A DNA stretch of 64,000 bases. It comes from Bryobacterales bacterium (GTDB lineage Bacteria > Acidobacteriota > Terriglobia > Bryobacterales > Bryobacteraceae). The stretch is taken from the NCBI GenBank assembly GCA_016721425.1, contig JADKID010000042.1:124001-188000 (forward strand). Reading direction: 5' to 3'. The notes under the pieces are model-generated. The model was given only the letters and a program-made list of their open reading frames with translations. It had not been told where the DNA came from and searched no databases. Each line of letters opens with the position of its first letter. The stretch's first letter is position 1. The translations under genes and the position numbers were made by a program. Shown one piece after another: positions 36,785-49,761 of this stretch.

Positions 36785-37895
36785 TGGCAAGGGTCCGCAC
36801 CAACTCCAGGTGGAAGTAATCGATCATCGACGGCACTGTCAGAAACTCGTGCTTGAACTGAGCCCGGCCGCGCTCCATTTCACCGCGCAGCGCCATATAG
36901 AGACGCGCCTGTTCCCTGCCCTGCCGAACGGCCTGAGCTTGGTAAAGACGCATTTCAGCCACACGGACCCGGGCGAATCGCTGTGCCTTGGCGTGCAGTT
37001 CCTGCTCCTCGCGAGAGAGCCGGGCCCAATCCGGAGAGTCAGGCGTCTGCACCGGCACAGGCCCCGGTTCCACCGGAGCCGGGGCGTGTGCCACAGGGGC
37101 AATCGCCATCAGCGCACCCGCCGGCGCTTGCGTCGTCGCGCGCTGCGCGGCTTGGCGGCAATCCAGCGCCATGCCCGCCAATGCCGTCACCACTTCCAGC
37201 ACATTCGCATCCAACGGCTCGCCGTTGCTCTCCACATAAAGAATGGCGGCCACGCGGCGCTTCTGCTCGCTCTGGCCCACAATCACCGGAGCCAGGCACA
37301 CCCGCTTCTCCTCGTTCGCGCCCAGGATCTCCGCCAGTTGCGACGACAACTCATTCGACGTCGCCATGGCGATCACGGTATCCATCGTCTCCAGCACCGT
37401 GGCAAATGCCGGTGCGTCTTTGGTAGGAACCCGTATATCGAGCAGCGCCCGCAGATTCTGCTCCTCGATCGCGCGATGATCCTCATATTGCAGCTCGCCG
37501 TTGATGATGCTGAACAGGATCGCGCGGGCAGACCATGCTGACGCGCCGTCCAGCAGCGCTCCCGCCCATCCGCCGCCGTCCTCGGCCTGCTCCAACCGGC
37601 GCGCGGTCTGGTTCAAGCGCTCGCTCATCACTCTCTCGGCCGCCGCCTTGGCACGAGCCGATTCTTCGGCCGCCATGGCCGACGCACGCGTCTCCACCTC
37701 GGTGCCAAACTGCGTCTGCAAGGCGTCAAACCGTTCGGCGAGTGCGCGCCCCACATGCTGGCGCCAGCCTCGCTCCAACTGCTCCTGCACCTGCTCGACA
37801 TGCAGTTGCCAGGCGGCGCCAATCTGGTCCTCGGCCACGGCCCGTTCGGCGGCCAGAAAATCAACGGGTTGAGGTTGCGTGTCTTCCGTACTCAA
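36735..37895 (-). CDS. Coiled-coil protein with GAF-like domain
   Basis: A TTG start at 37895 is chosen because AAGGA lies 8 nt upstream and because ATG starts further up would overlap the AsmA-like gene; 386 residues result. Residues 5-125 are alanine/glutamate-rich coiled coil (AERVMSERLNQTARRLEQAE). Residues about 125-260 resemble a GAF domain in periodicity (ARAILFSIINGELQYEDHRA, VCLAPVIVGQSEQKRRVAAI, LYVESNGEPLDANVLEVV). The C-terminal part is proline/valine-rich and then helical. Not matched to a named family; a regulator or scaffold is possible. It overlaps the transglycosylase gene by about 50 bp. Confidence 0.55.
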   Translation of the reverse strand: MSTEDTQPQPVDFLAAERAVAEDQIGAAWQLHVEQVQEQLERGWRQHVGRALAERFDALQTQFGTEVETRASAMAAEESARAKAAAERVMSERLNQTARRLEQAEDGGGWAGALLDGASAWSARAILFSIINGELQYEDHRAIEEQNLRALLDIRVPTKDAPAFATVLETMDTVIAMATSNELSSQLAEILGANEEKRVCLAPVIVGQSEQKRRVAAILYVESNGEPLDANVLEVVTALAGMALDCRQAAQRATTQAPAGALMAIAPVAHAPAPVEPGPVPVQTPDSPDWARLSREEQELHAKAQRFARVRVAEMRLYQAQAVRQGREQARLYMALRGEMERGRAQFKHEFLTVPSMIDYFHLELVRTLANDDASLLGVEYPGPLV

Positions 37896-37917
37896 TGGAG
37901 GGATCCTTGTTCGAATT

Positions 37918-40280
37918 TTAGCGCGTCCGGGAGTTGTCACCGAATGGCAGCTCGAAGCGAAGCGAGTGTCTGGGTCCGGCCAGTTCAAATTCCAGTTTGC
38001 CATCTGCCGCCGCCGGCGACGGACCGTGGAGCCACTCGCCGCCCACCTGCGCTTCCAGGCAGGCCAGCTTCAGACGGCCCGCCGGTCTGGCTCCATCGAA
38101 GTCGAAGCACGCCTGAAACAGCCGCACAGGGTCTCCGCCTAGCTCTACGTTGCGGCCGCTGATATACCCGCTGGCGCGCACAGCATTGGGATAGGGTCCG
38201 CCCAGCCTGGAGGTCCGGAGCTCCAGATCGGAGTCCACCATGCCGCCCCGCCAAGGGTAGTTGTCCACGCGGCCCAGGAATCTGAGTTCGGGCGCCGCTC
38301 CCCCCAGGCGAAGGCTCGCACGCCCTGTAACGGGCGCCTCGTTCCAACGGGCACTCAATTCTGGCATCTCGATCATGGCGCCATCCCAGAAGATCCGGGC
38401 GGTCCAGTTGGTCAATGTCTCCTCGTCGAGTTGGAGTTTGCCGATGCGGAGTATGCCTTCGGCGTGACGGCCCCGCAACCAGGCAGGGATGGCGGCCTGG
38501 CGCCGCAGAGTGCGGTCCAGCAGGCTGCGGCGGCCGAGCAACGCGGGCTGCAAAAACTGGTGGAGGCCGGCGCCGGTGGCGTCTTCCAACGCTAAGCCAA
38601 AATGCCAGGGCCGCGGCGCATTGGGCGAATAGGATGCCTCGCCTGTGAACTTCCACAGGCCCCAGACGCCAGTGGCCTTCTTGGCGGACCACGAGGCGCC
38701 CTTCCAGTTCATGTCGGCTGATTCGAGGCGCAAGGGATCGGGCGCGCCGTCCACGGCACATGTCATTTCTTTGGCCAGCAAACGGCCCGACCAGGTCGAC
38801 TCCTGCAAATCCCCGGCCGCTCCGCGCACAAAACGAAGCGCGCCCCGCACGCTGCCGCCCTCGCATGACTCCAGCACCGGCAAAGCAGGTACGCCTTCCA
38901 GGCTGGAAACGGCCGTGCGCAGTTCCGCCAAGGGCAGGTTCTCCGTCTCCACCCCGAAGTCGAGCGTCTCACTATCGGTTCGCCACATACCGGAGATCCG
39001 CGCCCGGTTGCCGGATGACGTTTCTACTGTCACCGGCGCCAGGGTGACGCCTGTGCCGGCCAGGACAATCTGCGCGGTCTCGATGGCCAGAGGGCCGGCC
39101 TCACCCATGCTGACCTTGCCCTCGCGCAGCTCGACGTTGCCCTCCAGCGGCTTGCTCTGGGAGTAGTCCATGAAGCCGACGACTTTGCCTTCCACTTTGA
39201 GGGACGGCGGAGCAGGAACGCCGAGCCGGGTGGCGAACTCCAGCAGAGCCGGGGCCGGCAGCTCTTCGAAAGCGAAGTAGGCATCCCATTTCGGATCGGC
39301 CAGCAGGTGCGCGCAGGCCAGCTTCACGGTGAGAGGCAACGCCTGTTTGTCCTTGGGCTTGACGGTGTGAATTTCCAGAGTCTGGCCGGAGAGATCCATG
39401 ACACCCTCGTAGCCCAGCGCCCACTGCTGACCGCGCAGGCCAAACCAGCTGGGGCGATCTACTTTTTCTACCTCCACCGTGCCGCGGATGCGCAGTTGAT
39501 TGAGGGGGCCATCGAGGGTGGCTTTGGCGGAGATGCGGCCCTGCAAGCCGAGATCGCGGCCCGTGACCAGAGTGAGCACTTCGCCGATGGCGCTGCGCTC
39601 CACGATCATGTCGATGGCCATGTCTCCTCGCCGCCCGCGCCGGGCCGCCACTTACCGCCGCCAGAGAAGCGGCCGAAGCCCTGCTCGGAGCGGTCCGTGC
39701 GGGCCGGGGATGCTTCATAGCGCCACTCGAGCGCGCCGCCGCCGGCGGCAGGGGGTTGCAGCTCAAGATCCACCGCGTTGAGGTAGAAGGGCGACTTGAG
39801 CGTGCCGTTCTTGAAATTGACCCGGCCTTCACTGATGGCGATGCGCGGCGCGGATCCGGACTTGGTGACTCCGGCGGCCATGCGCTGCAGGAGGCGTGCG
39901 AGATTCCAGCCCTGATCCTCGCGGCGCGTCAGGTTGACGCTGGCTGTGAGCAGGCGGACCGAGGAGATGCTCAGCCGGCCGGAGAAGAGGCTGGAAAAGC
40001 TGAGGCCGGCCTGCATTTCGCCGACATAGGCGAGCGGCTCGAGTCCAAACGCCGGATCGTCGGGGATCACCAGATCGATGGCGGAGAGACCGGGCGTCGG
40101 CAGGATCTGATAGTGGACCTCACGGAACTCCACCTTGCGGCCGAGGGTCTCCTCGAGTGCGACGGAGAGAGGCGCGCGCATGCGTTCGGCGTCCATCCGC
40201 GGGGCGATCAGGGCAGCGGCGCCAACCAGCACGAGTACGCCGGTGGTGATGAGAGCGACACGGCCCCAGCGGATGGTCAC
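37918..40280 (-). CDS. AsmA-like envelope protein, interrupted by a frameshift
   Basis: Two abutting frames make one protein of about 787 residues. The 5' part (40280-39606) begins with a membrane anchor (VALITTGVLVLVGAAALIAP) and the AsmA opening LEETLGRKVEFREVHYQILP, with NLTRREDQGWNLARLLQ. The 3' part (about 39651-37918) continues with GDMAIDMIVERSAIGEVLTL and LGLQGRISAKATLDGPL, repeats of the beta-taco groove. AsmA family proteins bridge the periplasm for phospholipid transport or act in outer-membrane assembly. The shift lies at about 39625-39645 in a G-rich stretch. A GTG start overlaps the upstream MocA-like gene by 4 bp (GTGA). Because both halves are intact, a consensus error is as likely as a mutation. 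Confidence 0.75.
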
Positions 40281-40891
40281 GAATGCACTCCAGAGATCAG
40301 CTGTTCGTAATCCTGCGGCGTATCGATGTCGCGATGAATGGCAGCGTCCGTGGTCTCGACGTAGATTGTAGTGGCGCGGTGCGCGCGAACGACGTCGCGC
40401 GCGGTGGCGTTGCCGGTGAGGGCGAGCACCTCGCCGGCGATGGCGGATCGCATCAGGATCGGGTGGCCGCGGTGGCCGTCGTGCGTGGGGATCACAAAAT
40501 CAGGGGGCGTGGAGGCGGCGGCCCATGCCTGGCAGAGGGCTAGCAGAGTGGCGGGCGCGACACCGGGGGAATCGACGGGTTGCAGGAAGACGGCCTGGAT
40601 ATAGCTGGGCAGGGCGCGCAGGCCGCATTGCAGCGAACTGAGCTGGCCGCGATCCGGATCGGGATTGAGGAGGAGCACGGCGTTTTCCGCGCGCTTGGCG
40701 CCGGCCGCGATTTGGGCAGCGTGGTTTCCAAGGACGACGAAAACTTGGGCGCTGCAGGCGCAATGGAGAGCGATCTGCGCATCGAGAAACGTTTCGCCGT
40801 GATAGTCCAGCAGGGGCTTCGGGCGGCCCATGCGGGAAGACGCGCCCGCCGCCAGGAGGATGGAGGCGAAGTGAGGATGGGGCAGTATCAC
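40277..40891 (-). CDS. MobA-like nucleotidyltransferase (MocA type)
   Basis: The 204-residue protein starts at GTG 40891, overlapping the upstream XdhC-like gene (GTGA). It has the MobA/MocA NTP-transferase N-terminus (ILLAAGASSRMGRPKPLLDY) and the later QPVDSPGVAPATL and HPILMRSAIAGEVLAL segments. MocA-type enzymes attach CMP to molybdopterin for xanthine dehydrogenase-type enzymes; some relatives in this fold act on other sugars or cofactors. Coupling to an XdhC-like gene supports the molybdenum-cofactor role. Confidence 0.85.
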   Translation of the reverse strand: MILPHPHFASILLAAGASSRMGRPKPLLDYHGETFLDAQIALHCACSAQVFVVLGNHAAQIAAGAKRAENAVLLLNPDPDRGQLSSLQCGLRALPSYIQAVFLQPVDSPGVAPATLLALCQAWAAASTPPDFVIPTHDGHRGHPILMRSAIAGEVLALTGNATARDVVRAHRATTIYVETTDAAIHRDIDTPQDYEQLISGVHS

Positions 40892-41733
40892 AGAGAGACG
40901 GCCTGCACTTCCGCGGCAGAGAAAACGGATTTCGTGACCGACCGCCAGTTGGACCCGGCGCGGCGCCGGATGGCGATCATCTCGGCGGCGACGCTGACGG
41001 CGATCTCCTCGGGCGACAGGGCGGCGATATCGAGGCCCATGGGGGAGCTGACGCGCTCGAACGAGGCGCGATCAATGCCCTCCTTTTCGAGTTCCTTATA
41101 GACGGCCAGCGCTTTGCGGCGGCTGCCGATCATGCCGATGTAGCAGGCCTTGGTGGAGACGGCCCAGCGCAGAACGCGCATGTCGTCGCGATGGCCGCGC
41201 GTGACGATGATGAGGTAGCTGCAATGATTGACTTCCAGCTTGGGGAAGACATCTTCGTATTCGTCCGCGAAGATGTCTCCGGCGTCGGGAAAGCGTTCGC
41301 GATTGGCGAAGGACTCGCGATTGTCGACGATGGTGGTTTGAAAGCCGATCATGCCGGCGACTTGGCAGAGGCTCTTTGAGATGTGGCCGGCGCCGAAGAT
41401 GATGGCGCGAGGCTGCGGCTCTACCGGCTCAATAAAGACTTCCAATTGGCCTCCGCAAATCAGACCGTTATCGTAAGCGGCGTCCTGTCCGAGCGAGAAA
41501 GTGAAGCGGCGGGTTTTGCCGGTCTCCATGCAAAGGCGGGCGGCCTCCCAGACTTCGGCCTCGACGCAGCCGCCGCCGATGGTGCCGACGATGGAGCCGT
41601 CGTCCCGGACGAGCAGCTTGGCGCTGGTATAGCTAGGGATGGAGCCGTTGGCGTGGATGATGGTCGCGAGGGCGCATTTGCGGCCGGCGCGGCGGAGACG
41701 CACGACTTCTTCTAGGACGTCCACTGTGGTCAA
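40888..41733 (-). CDS. XdhC-like molybdenum-enzyme maturation protein
   Basis: About 281 residues. The N-terminal XdhC domain has LATIIHANGSIPSYTSAKLL, then GTIGGGCVEAEVW, and the C-terminal Rossmann domain has AIIFGAGHISKSL, TTIVDNRE, YLIIVTRGHRDDMRVLRWA and ACYIGMIGSRRK. XdhC proteins insert sulfurated molybdenum cofactor into xanthine dehydrogenase; no xdhA or xdhB genes are in the window. The start is TTG 41733 or GTG 41724: a TATAAT box at 41735-41740 abuts the TTG, which would place transcription near 41727 and favour a leaderless GTG start. Confidence 0.85.
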   Translation of the reverse strand: MTTVDVLEEVVRLRRAGRKCALATIIHANGSIPSYTSAKLLVRDDGSIVGTIGGGCVEAEVWEAARLCMETGKTRRFTFSLGQDAAYDNGLICGGQLEVFIEPVEPQPRAIIFGAGHISKSLCQVAGMIGFQTTIVDNRESFANRERFPDAGDIFADEYEDVFPKLEVNHCSYLIIVTRGHRDDMRVLRWAVSTKACYIGMIGSRRKALAVYKELEKEGIDRASFERVSSPMGLDIAALSPEEIAVSVAAEMIAIRRRAGSNWRSVTKSVFSAAEVQAVSL

Positions 41734-41734
41734 T

Positions 41735-41740
41735 TATACC
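41735..41740 (-). promoter_or_regulatory. -10 box (TATAAT) abutting the XdhC-like start
   Basis: TATAAT on the minus strand directly upstream of TTG 41733. If used, the transcript begins inside or at the first codons. No clear -35 box. Confidence 0.4.
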
Positions 41741-41783
41741 CTGCTCTCTGGTGTGAGGAGGCGGGCGGGTGGAGGTAGACGCA

Positions 41784-41815
41784 AAAAAGCCCCGGGTATG
41801 ATACCGGGGCTTTTT
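41784..41815 (-). terminator. Terminator of the rRNA operon (bidirectional)
   Basis: A GCCCCGG/CCGGGGC stem (41789-41795 with 41804-41810) flanked by a run of As on one side and Ts on the other, just downstream of 5S rRNA on the minus strand. The symmetric A/T flanks would let it act in both directions. Confidence 0.85.
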
Positions 41816-41823
41816 GTGTTAAT

Positions 41824-41938
41824 CGGGCGACGTCCTACTCTCCCACGCACTTGCGCACGCAGTACCATCGGGGCTGAGAGGCTTAACTACCGTGTTCGGG
41901 ATGGGAACGGGTGGGACCCTCTCGCTAGGATCACCCAA
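41824..41938 (-). rRNA. rrf: 5S ribosomal RNA
   Basis: On the minus strand the sequence has conserved 5S blocks: CCCATCCCGAACACGG and the paired ends near GGTGATCCTAGCG and GACGTCGCCC. It lies between 23S rRNA and the terminator. Ends are estimated. Confidence 0.9.
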
Positions 41939-42031
41939 AGCTTGTGAGAGCTAAGGAATTGATATTGACGGGTAATCCACTATTGCTGCCTTGCAGCTTG
42001 TCAGAGGAAAGCTCTATGCTTGGAGTAAATT

Positions 42032-44955
<2,924 letters not shown>

Positions 44956-44988
44956 ATAAAATTAACACCATTCACAGAACTTTCAAGA

Positions 44989-45009
44989 CTGAGCCTAGAC
45001 TAGGCTCAG
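44989..45009 (-). other. Hairpin in the 23S-tRNA spacer
   Basis: CTGAGCCTAG and CTAGGCTCAG form a perfect 10-bp pairing around one base. It lies upstream of 23S in the precursor transcript and may help RNA processing. Confidence 0.5.
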
Positions 45010-45130
45010 ATTCTCAGCGCTCTGACAGTCACTCCCACACCCTGGGGCTCCCCATGGCTTCAGAGCAACTTGCATCACCATGGGCTATGACGTCCCATGA
45101 TGACGCGGCAATTTGCGGATTACCCGTCAA

Positions 45131-45149
45131 TATTCAATTGTCAAAGAAC
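45131..45149 (-). promoter_or_regulatory. boxA-like antitermination/processing element in the spacer
   Basis: GTTCTTTGACAATTGAAT on the minus strand matches the boxA style (E. coli TGCTCTTTAACAATTT) and recurs upstream of 16S at 47147-47163. Confidence 0.55.
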
Positions 45150-45250
45150 CTGTTGGTCCTGATTAGCTCAGGAGGCAATCTTCTCTTCCGAGAATCTTGG
45201 CTTCTGGTCTATTCAAGCTATCTGACTGACACGCGAGGTTGGGTGGTAGG

Positions 45251-45327
<77 letters not shown>

Positions 45328-45337
45328 GGGTGGATGC

Positions 45338-45414
45338 TGGTGGAGCTGAACGGGATCGAACCGATGACCTCCTGAATGCAAATCAGGCGCTCTCCCCAGC
45401 TGAGCTACAGCCCC
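45338..45414 (-). tRNA. tRNA-Ala (TGC anticodon)
   Basis: A 77-nt cloverleaf on the minus strand with acceptor GGGGCTG/CAGCTCC that keeps the G3-U70 identity pair of alanine, anticodon loop TTTGCAT (TGC), and an encoded CCA. It precedes tRNA-Ile in transcription order. Confidence 0.95.
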
Positions 45415-45649
45415 TCTTGTGTCAGGATCGGGGCCAGACCTCAGGCTTGCACCGAGATCCGACCCCAACCTGTTACAGGTTATCGAGGCCAGTTGAACGC
45501 GAGGCAGGGAGGCAAGCTCACCTGCACTAGTTAAATCACAATTTCAAACTCAAGAAGAGATCCGGGACAGGATAGACCAGCCGAAGCCGATCGTACCCTT
45601 GGGACCGATTTTGTTAACCCTGTACAAATGGGGTTTCGATCCGTTTTCT

Positions 45650-47079
<1,430 letters not shown>

Positions 47080-47146
47080 AAATATTGAGTTTGACTTCGC
47101 CCCGGTTATTACTCAAGTCTGAAACGGAATTAACTTCGCGTTCAAC

Positions 47147-47163
47147 CAGATTGTCAAAGATCT
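47147..47163 (-). promoter_or_regulatory. boxA-like element in the 16S leader
   Basis: GATCTTTGACAATCTGG on the minus strand, between the promoter and 16S; matches the copy at 45131-45149. Confidence 0.5.
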
Positions 47164-47404
47164 GAACATCAGCAACCGATCCCGAAGGAAGAGCTGACTG
47201 ATGCCGGCCTCGAATGGCGTCTTGGCACGCACTTGCTTGCGTCCCGTTTCCAGGAAGCGCACAAGTTTCGTTTGCCAAAAGTCGGGAAACTTGAAAACTG
47301 CTAAGAGCTTGAACCGACCAGGCTGTGCGTTCCGCTGGTTTCTGCCGTTTCCGGCTCGCCTTGCTTTCCGCTTTCTGCCCGCTTGTTGTCGGCGCCCAGA
47401 GAGT

Positions 47405-47433
47405 AGAATACCAATCCGGTTACCGAAGTGCAA
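47405..47433 (-). promoter_or_regulatory. rRNA operon promoter (-35 TTGCAC, -10 TATTCT)
   Basis: On the minus strand TTGCAC (47428-47433) and TATTCT (47405-47410) are separated by exactly 17 bp, about 330 bp upstream of 16S. The start of transcription would be near 47398. No second promoter of equal quality was seen. Confidence 0.65.
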
Positions 47434-47729
47434 GCGTCCTGGGAAGTTTTATTCGCCCCCCCATGTGAATGATCGTGTACAGCTATGTGACGGCGCCGGT
47501 GGCGAGGTGGTTTCCCTGCCCTGGCGGCTGGGCGATGGAACGGCGCAAGGGTTCTTGGTTTGATGCAGATAGGCGTGAGGTCGGGATGGGGTTGGGAGAG
47601 GGGCGGAGCAGTTTGGGTTGAGTCTGGGCCGGCGGGTCGGGCAGGTCCGAAGAAGTGACGGTGCGCGCCGGTCTTGCGCACTTTGGAGGAGCGGTGCCAG
47701 TTGGACAGGCTGCATCGGTTTCTGACTTG
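47434..47729. other. Gene-free stretch between the rRNA promoter and the tandem repeat
   Basis: About 300 bp with no supported gene. Long minus-strand frames cross it, but they run into the rRNA promoter and leader and are not credible. Confidence 0.5.
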
Positions 47730-48510
47730 TGTGTTTTGTTGCAGTTGTGGGTCCGTTCGGCGTAAATCGCTGAGTGAGGAGGGTTGTGGGAGGGAGGGCT
47801 GACGGCTGAGAACGGTGGGCGGGCCGCCGCTGGCGGGAGCCGGAGGCACTGCGGGAGTCTGAGCGACTTGTTTGTTTTGTTGCAGTTGTGGGTCCGTTCG
47901 GCGTAAATCGCTGGGTGAGCAGGGTTGTGGTAGGGAGGGCTGGCGGCTCGAGAAAGTGGGCGGGTCGCCGCTGGCGGGAGCCGGATGCACTGCGGGAGTC
48001 TGAGCACTTGTCGTGTTTTGTTGCAGTTGTGGGTCCGTTCGGCGTAAATCGCTGAGTGAGGAAGGTTGTGGGAGGGAGGGCTGGCGGCTGAGAACGGTGG
48101 GCGGGCCGCCGCTGGCGGGAGCCGGAGGCACTGCGGGAGTCTGAGCGACTTGTGTGTTTTGTTGCAGTTGTGGGTCCGTTCGGCGTAAATCGCTGAGTGA
48201 GGAAGGTTGTGGGAGGGGGGCGGTTGCGGTTGTGGGAGCTAGGGCGGGCGGCTGGAGAAAGTGGCAGGCCACCGCTGGTGGGATCCGGATGCACTGCGGG
48301 AATCTGAGCGGCTTGTTTGTTTTGTTGCAGTTGTGGGTCCGATCAGCGTGCATCGCTGAGTGAGTAGGGTGGTGGGAGGGAGGGCGGGCGGGGAGAGTTG
48401 CGGGGGCTGACTTCCACTGGTGGCCGCGGGCTGGGCTTGGGCTATTTGCGCGACTCGTTTGTTTTGTTGCAGTTGTGGCTTTGATCGGCGTGAATCCTGT
48501 AAGCAGGCGA
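47730..48510. repeat. 141-bp tandem repeat array (six diverged copies)
   Basis: The core GTTGCAGTTGTGGGTCC recurs at 47738, 47879, 48020, 48161, 48324 and 48466. The first three intervals are exactly 141 bp, then 163 and 142. Identity is high in the first four copies and lower at the right. 141 bp is 47 codons, so a minus-strand frame stays open across copies (…RRTDPQLQQN in each). The right end forms the 3' end of the gene at 48239-49024. Confidence 0.85.
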
Positions 48511-49024
48511 ACGGGTCCTCGACGCCGGCCTGGGAGGCGGCGGGCCTCGCGGCGGTTCGGGGACGGCGCGAAAGCGGTGGATTCAGGCAGACCTGCAGGG
48601 CGCGGATGGCGCGGAGGATCTTGTGATCGTTCCGAATGGTCAGGCACCGGAAGGGACGGATGGCGGGATCGAAGGTGAAGAGATGAGCGGCGCGGGCGGC
48701 GTCCTGGGGGTAGCGACTGAGGCAGGTGGCGAGGAGTTGCTGTTCGTAATCGAGGAGGCGATCGTGCCAGAGAACGAGGAAAGCGAGGTGGCCTTCGAGC
48801 TTGCGGCGGATGGGATCGGCAGTATGGGCGGTGAGGCGGCAGGCCTCGTCGCGGAGGCTGTCATTCCAGGACTCGGGCCTGGCGTGGGTGCGGGCGTAGC
48901 TGTGGTGTACGCAGGCATTGCAGGAGGATCGGCGCTTGCCGGCTGAGGTACGCGGCCCGGTGGAGCGGCGCGAATTGGCGCGGTTGGCAGCGATCTTCTT
49001 TTCCGTGATGCGGACCAGGGCCAT
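48239..49024 (-). CDS. Hypothetical protein with ANRAN…STGPRT N-terminus and repeat-derived tail
   Basis: ATG 49024 gives 261 residues. The N-terminus (EKKIAANRANSRRSTGPRTS, then AGKRRSSCNAC) is typical of a multi-copy hypothetical family that I associate with Acidobacteriota; function unknown. Residues about 60-170 are helical with RKLEGHLAFLVLWHDRLLDY. The last 90 residues derive from the tandem repeat (KPQLQQNKRVAQ…), and because one interval is 142 bp the frame leaves the repeat's common frame before its stop. It follows the broken gene at 49029-49487 by 4 bp. Confidence 0.6.
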   Translation of the reverse strand: MALVRITEKKIAANRANSRRSTGPRTSAGKRRSSCNACVHHSYARTHARPESWNDSLRDEACRLTAHTADPIRRKLEGHLAFLVLWHDRLLDYEQQLLATCLSRYPQDAARAAHLFTFDPAIRPFRCLTIRNDHKILRAIRALQVCLNPPLSRRPRTAARPAASQAGVEDPFACLQDSRRSKPQLQQNKRVAQIAQAQPAATSGSQPPQLSPPALPPTTLLTQRCTLIGPTTATKQTSRSDSRSASGSHQRWPATFSSRPP

Positions 49025-49028
49025 GGGT

Positions 49029-49487
49029 TTATCGCTCCTTGCGGAAGGTCCTGAGGATCTGGAGTGTCTCCTTGAAGCGGCGAAGGGCGGCGGTTTCGAG
49101 ATTGCCGTATTCGCGGATGGACGCGCGGGTTTGGGGCTCGCGGGTGGTGAGGTGATGGGCTGCCTCCGGGCTGATGTTGTCCCAGCGGCTTTCGGTGGTG
49201 CGCTGTTGATTGGCCATCTCGACTTCGATGGCGGCGGGCTCGCAATTGCCGGCGCGCATGGAGCGCCAGAAGTTGCGGACGGCCTATTCGGTGAGAAAAC
49301 GCTCGAAGTCATTGGTCGGCTGGATGACCTCCTTGGCGGCATTGCGGACGAATTCGAGAGCGGCGGCGTCTTCGTAATAGAGGAGGATGCCGGCGCCTTC
49401 ATTCGAAGACAGCGAATGATCAACCGGGCGCTTGAGAGCGCACGGCTGGTGCGACGGGGCCGGCGTGGTGTTCTTGGTGGACTTCAT
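49029..49487 (-). pseudogene. Hypothetical gene interrupted by an in-frame TAG
   Basis: From ATG 49487 a frame (MKSTKNTTPAPSHQP… to DFERFLTE) stops at a TAG at 49284-49286, then continues in the same frame as AVRNFWRSMRAGNCEP to a helical C-terminus ending LQILRTFRKER at 49029. The segment on both sides forms one continuous helical protein of about 152 residues, so one base change (probably to a sense codon such as TAC or CAG) would restore it. Located 4 bp upstream of the ANRAN-type gene, as if paired with it. Function unknown. Confidence 0.55.
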
Positions 49488-49761
49488 GACGTAGTATTCA
49501 CCCGGACACAGTGTCTAGCATGGAGTTGGCGGGCCGGAGGGTGGTTTCGGGCTAAGTGATTGATTTGGTGGGAAGGAAAGTCTGAAATTCGACGTGAACG
49601 GCTTTCCGTTCCAGGCGGAGTTTTGAGGTTGGCGGAGGGTGGAAGTTGCGGTGGGGCTCCGCGCGCCGCCGGGATTCGTCCGGCCAAGACCAGGGTGGGG
49701 CTCAAAACGGGTCCGACCCTTCAGCCAGCGCCCGACCCGCGAATGAGCCCCCGGAGATCTC
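49488..49761. other. Intergenic region, no gene seen
   Basis: About 270 bp between the ADOP permease stop and the hypothetical gene; no supported frame or motif. Confidence 0.4.

Noticed and set aside
47730..48510. CRISPR array
   Set aside because: The repeat period is 141 bp with no alternating short repeat and unique spacer pattern, and no cas genes are present.
47301..48647. 448-residue minus-strand frame across the tandem repeat
   Set aside because: It runs through the rRNA promoter, has no start signal and draws its length only from a GC-rich repeat with period a multiple of three.
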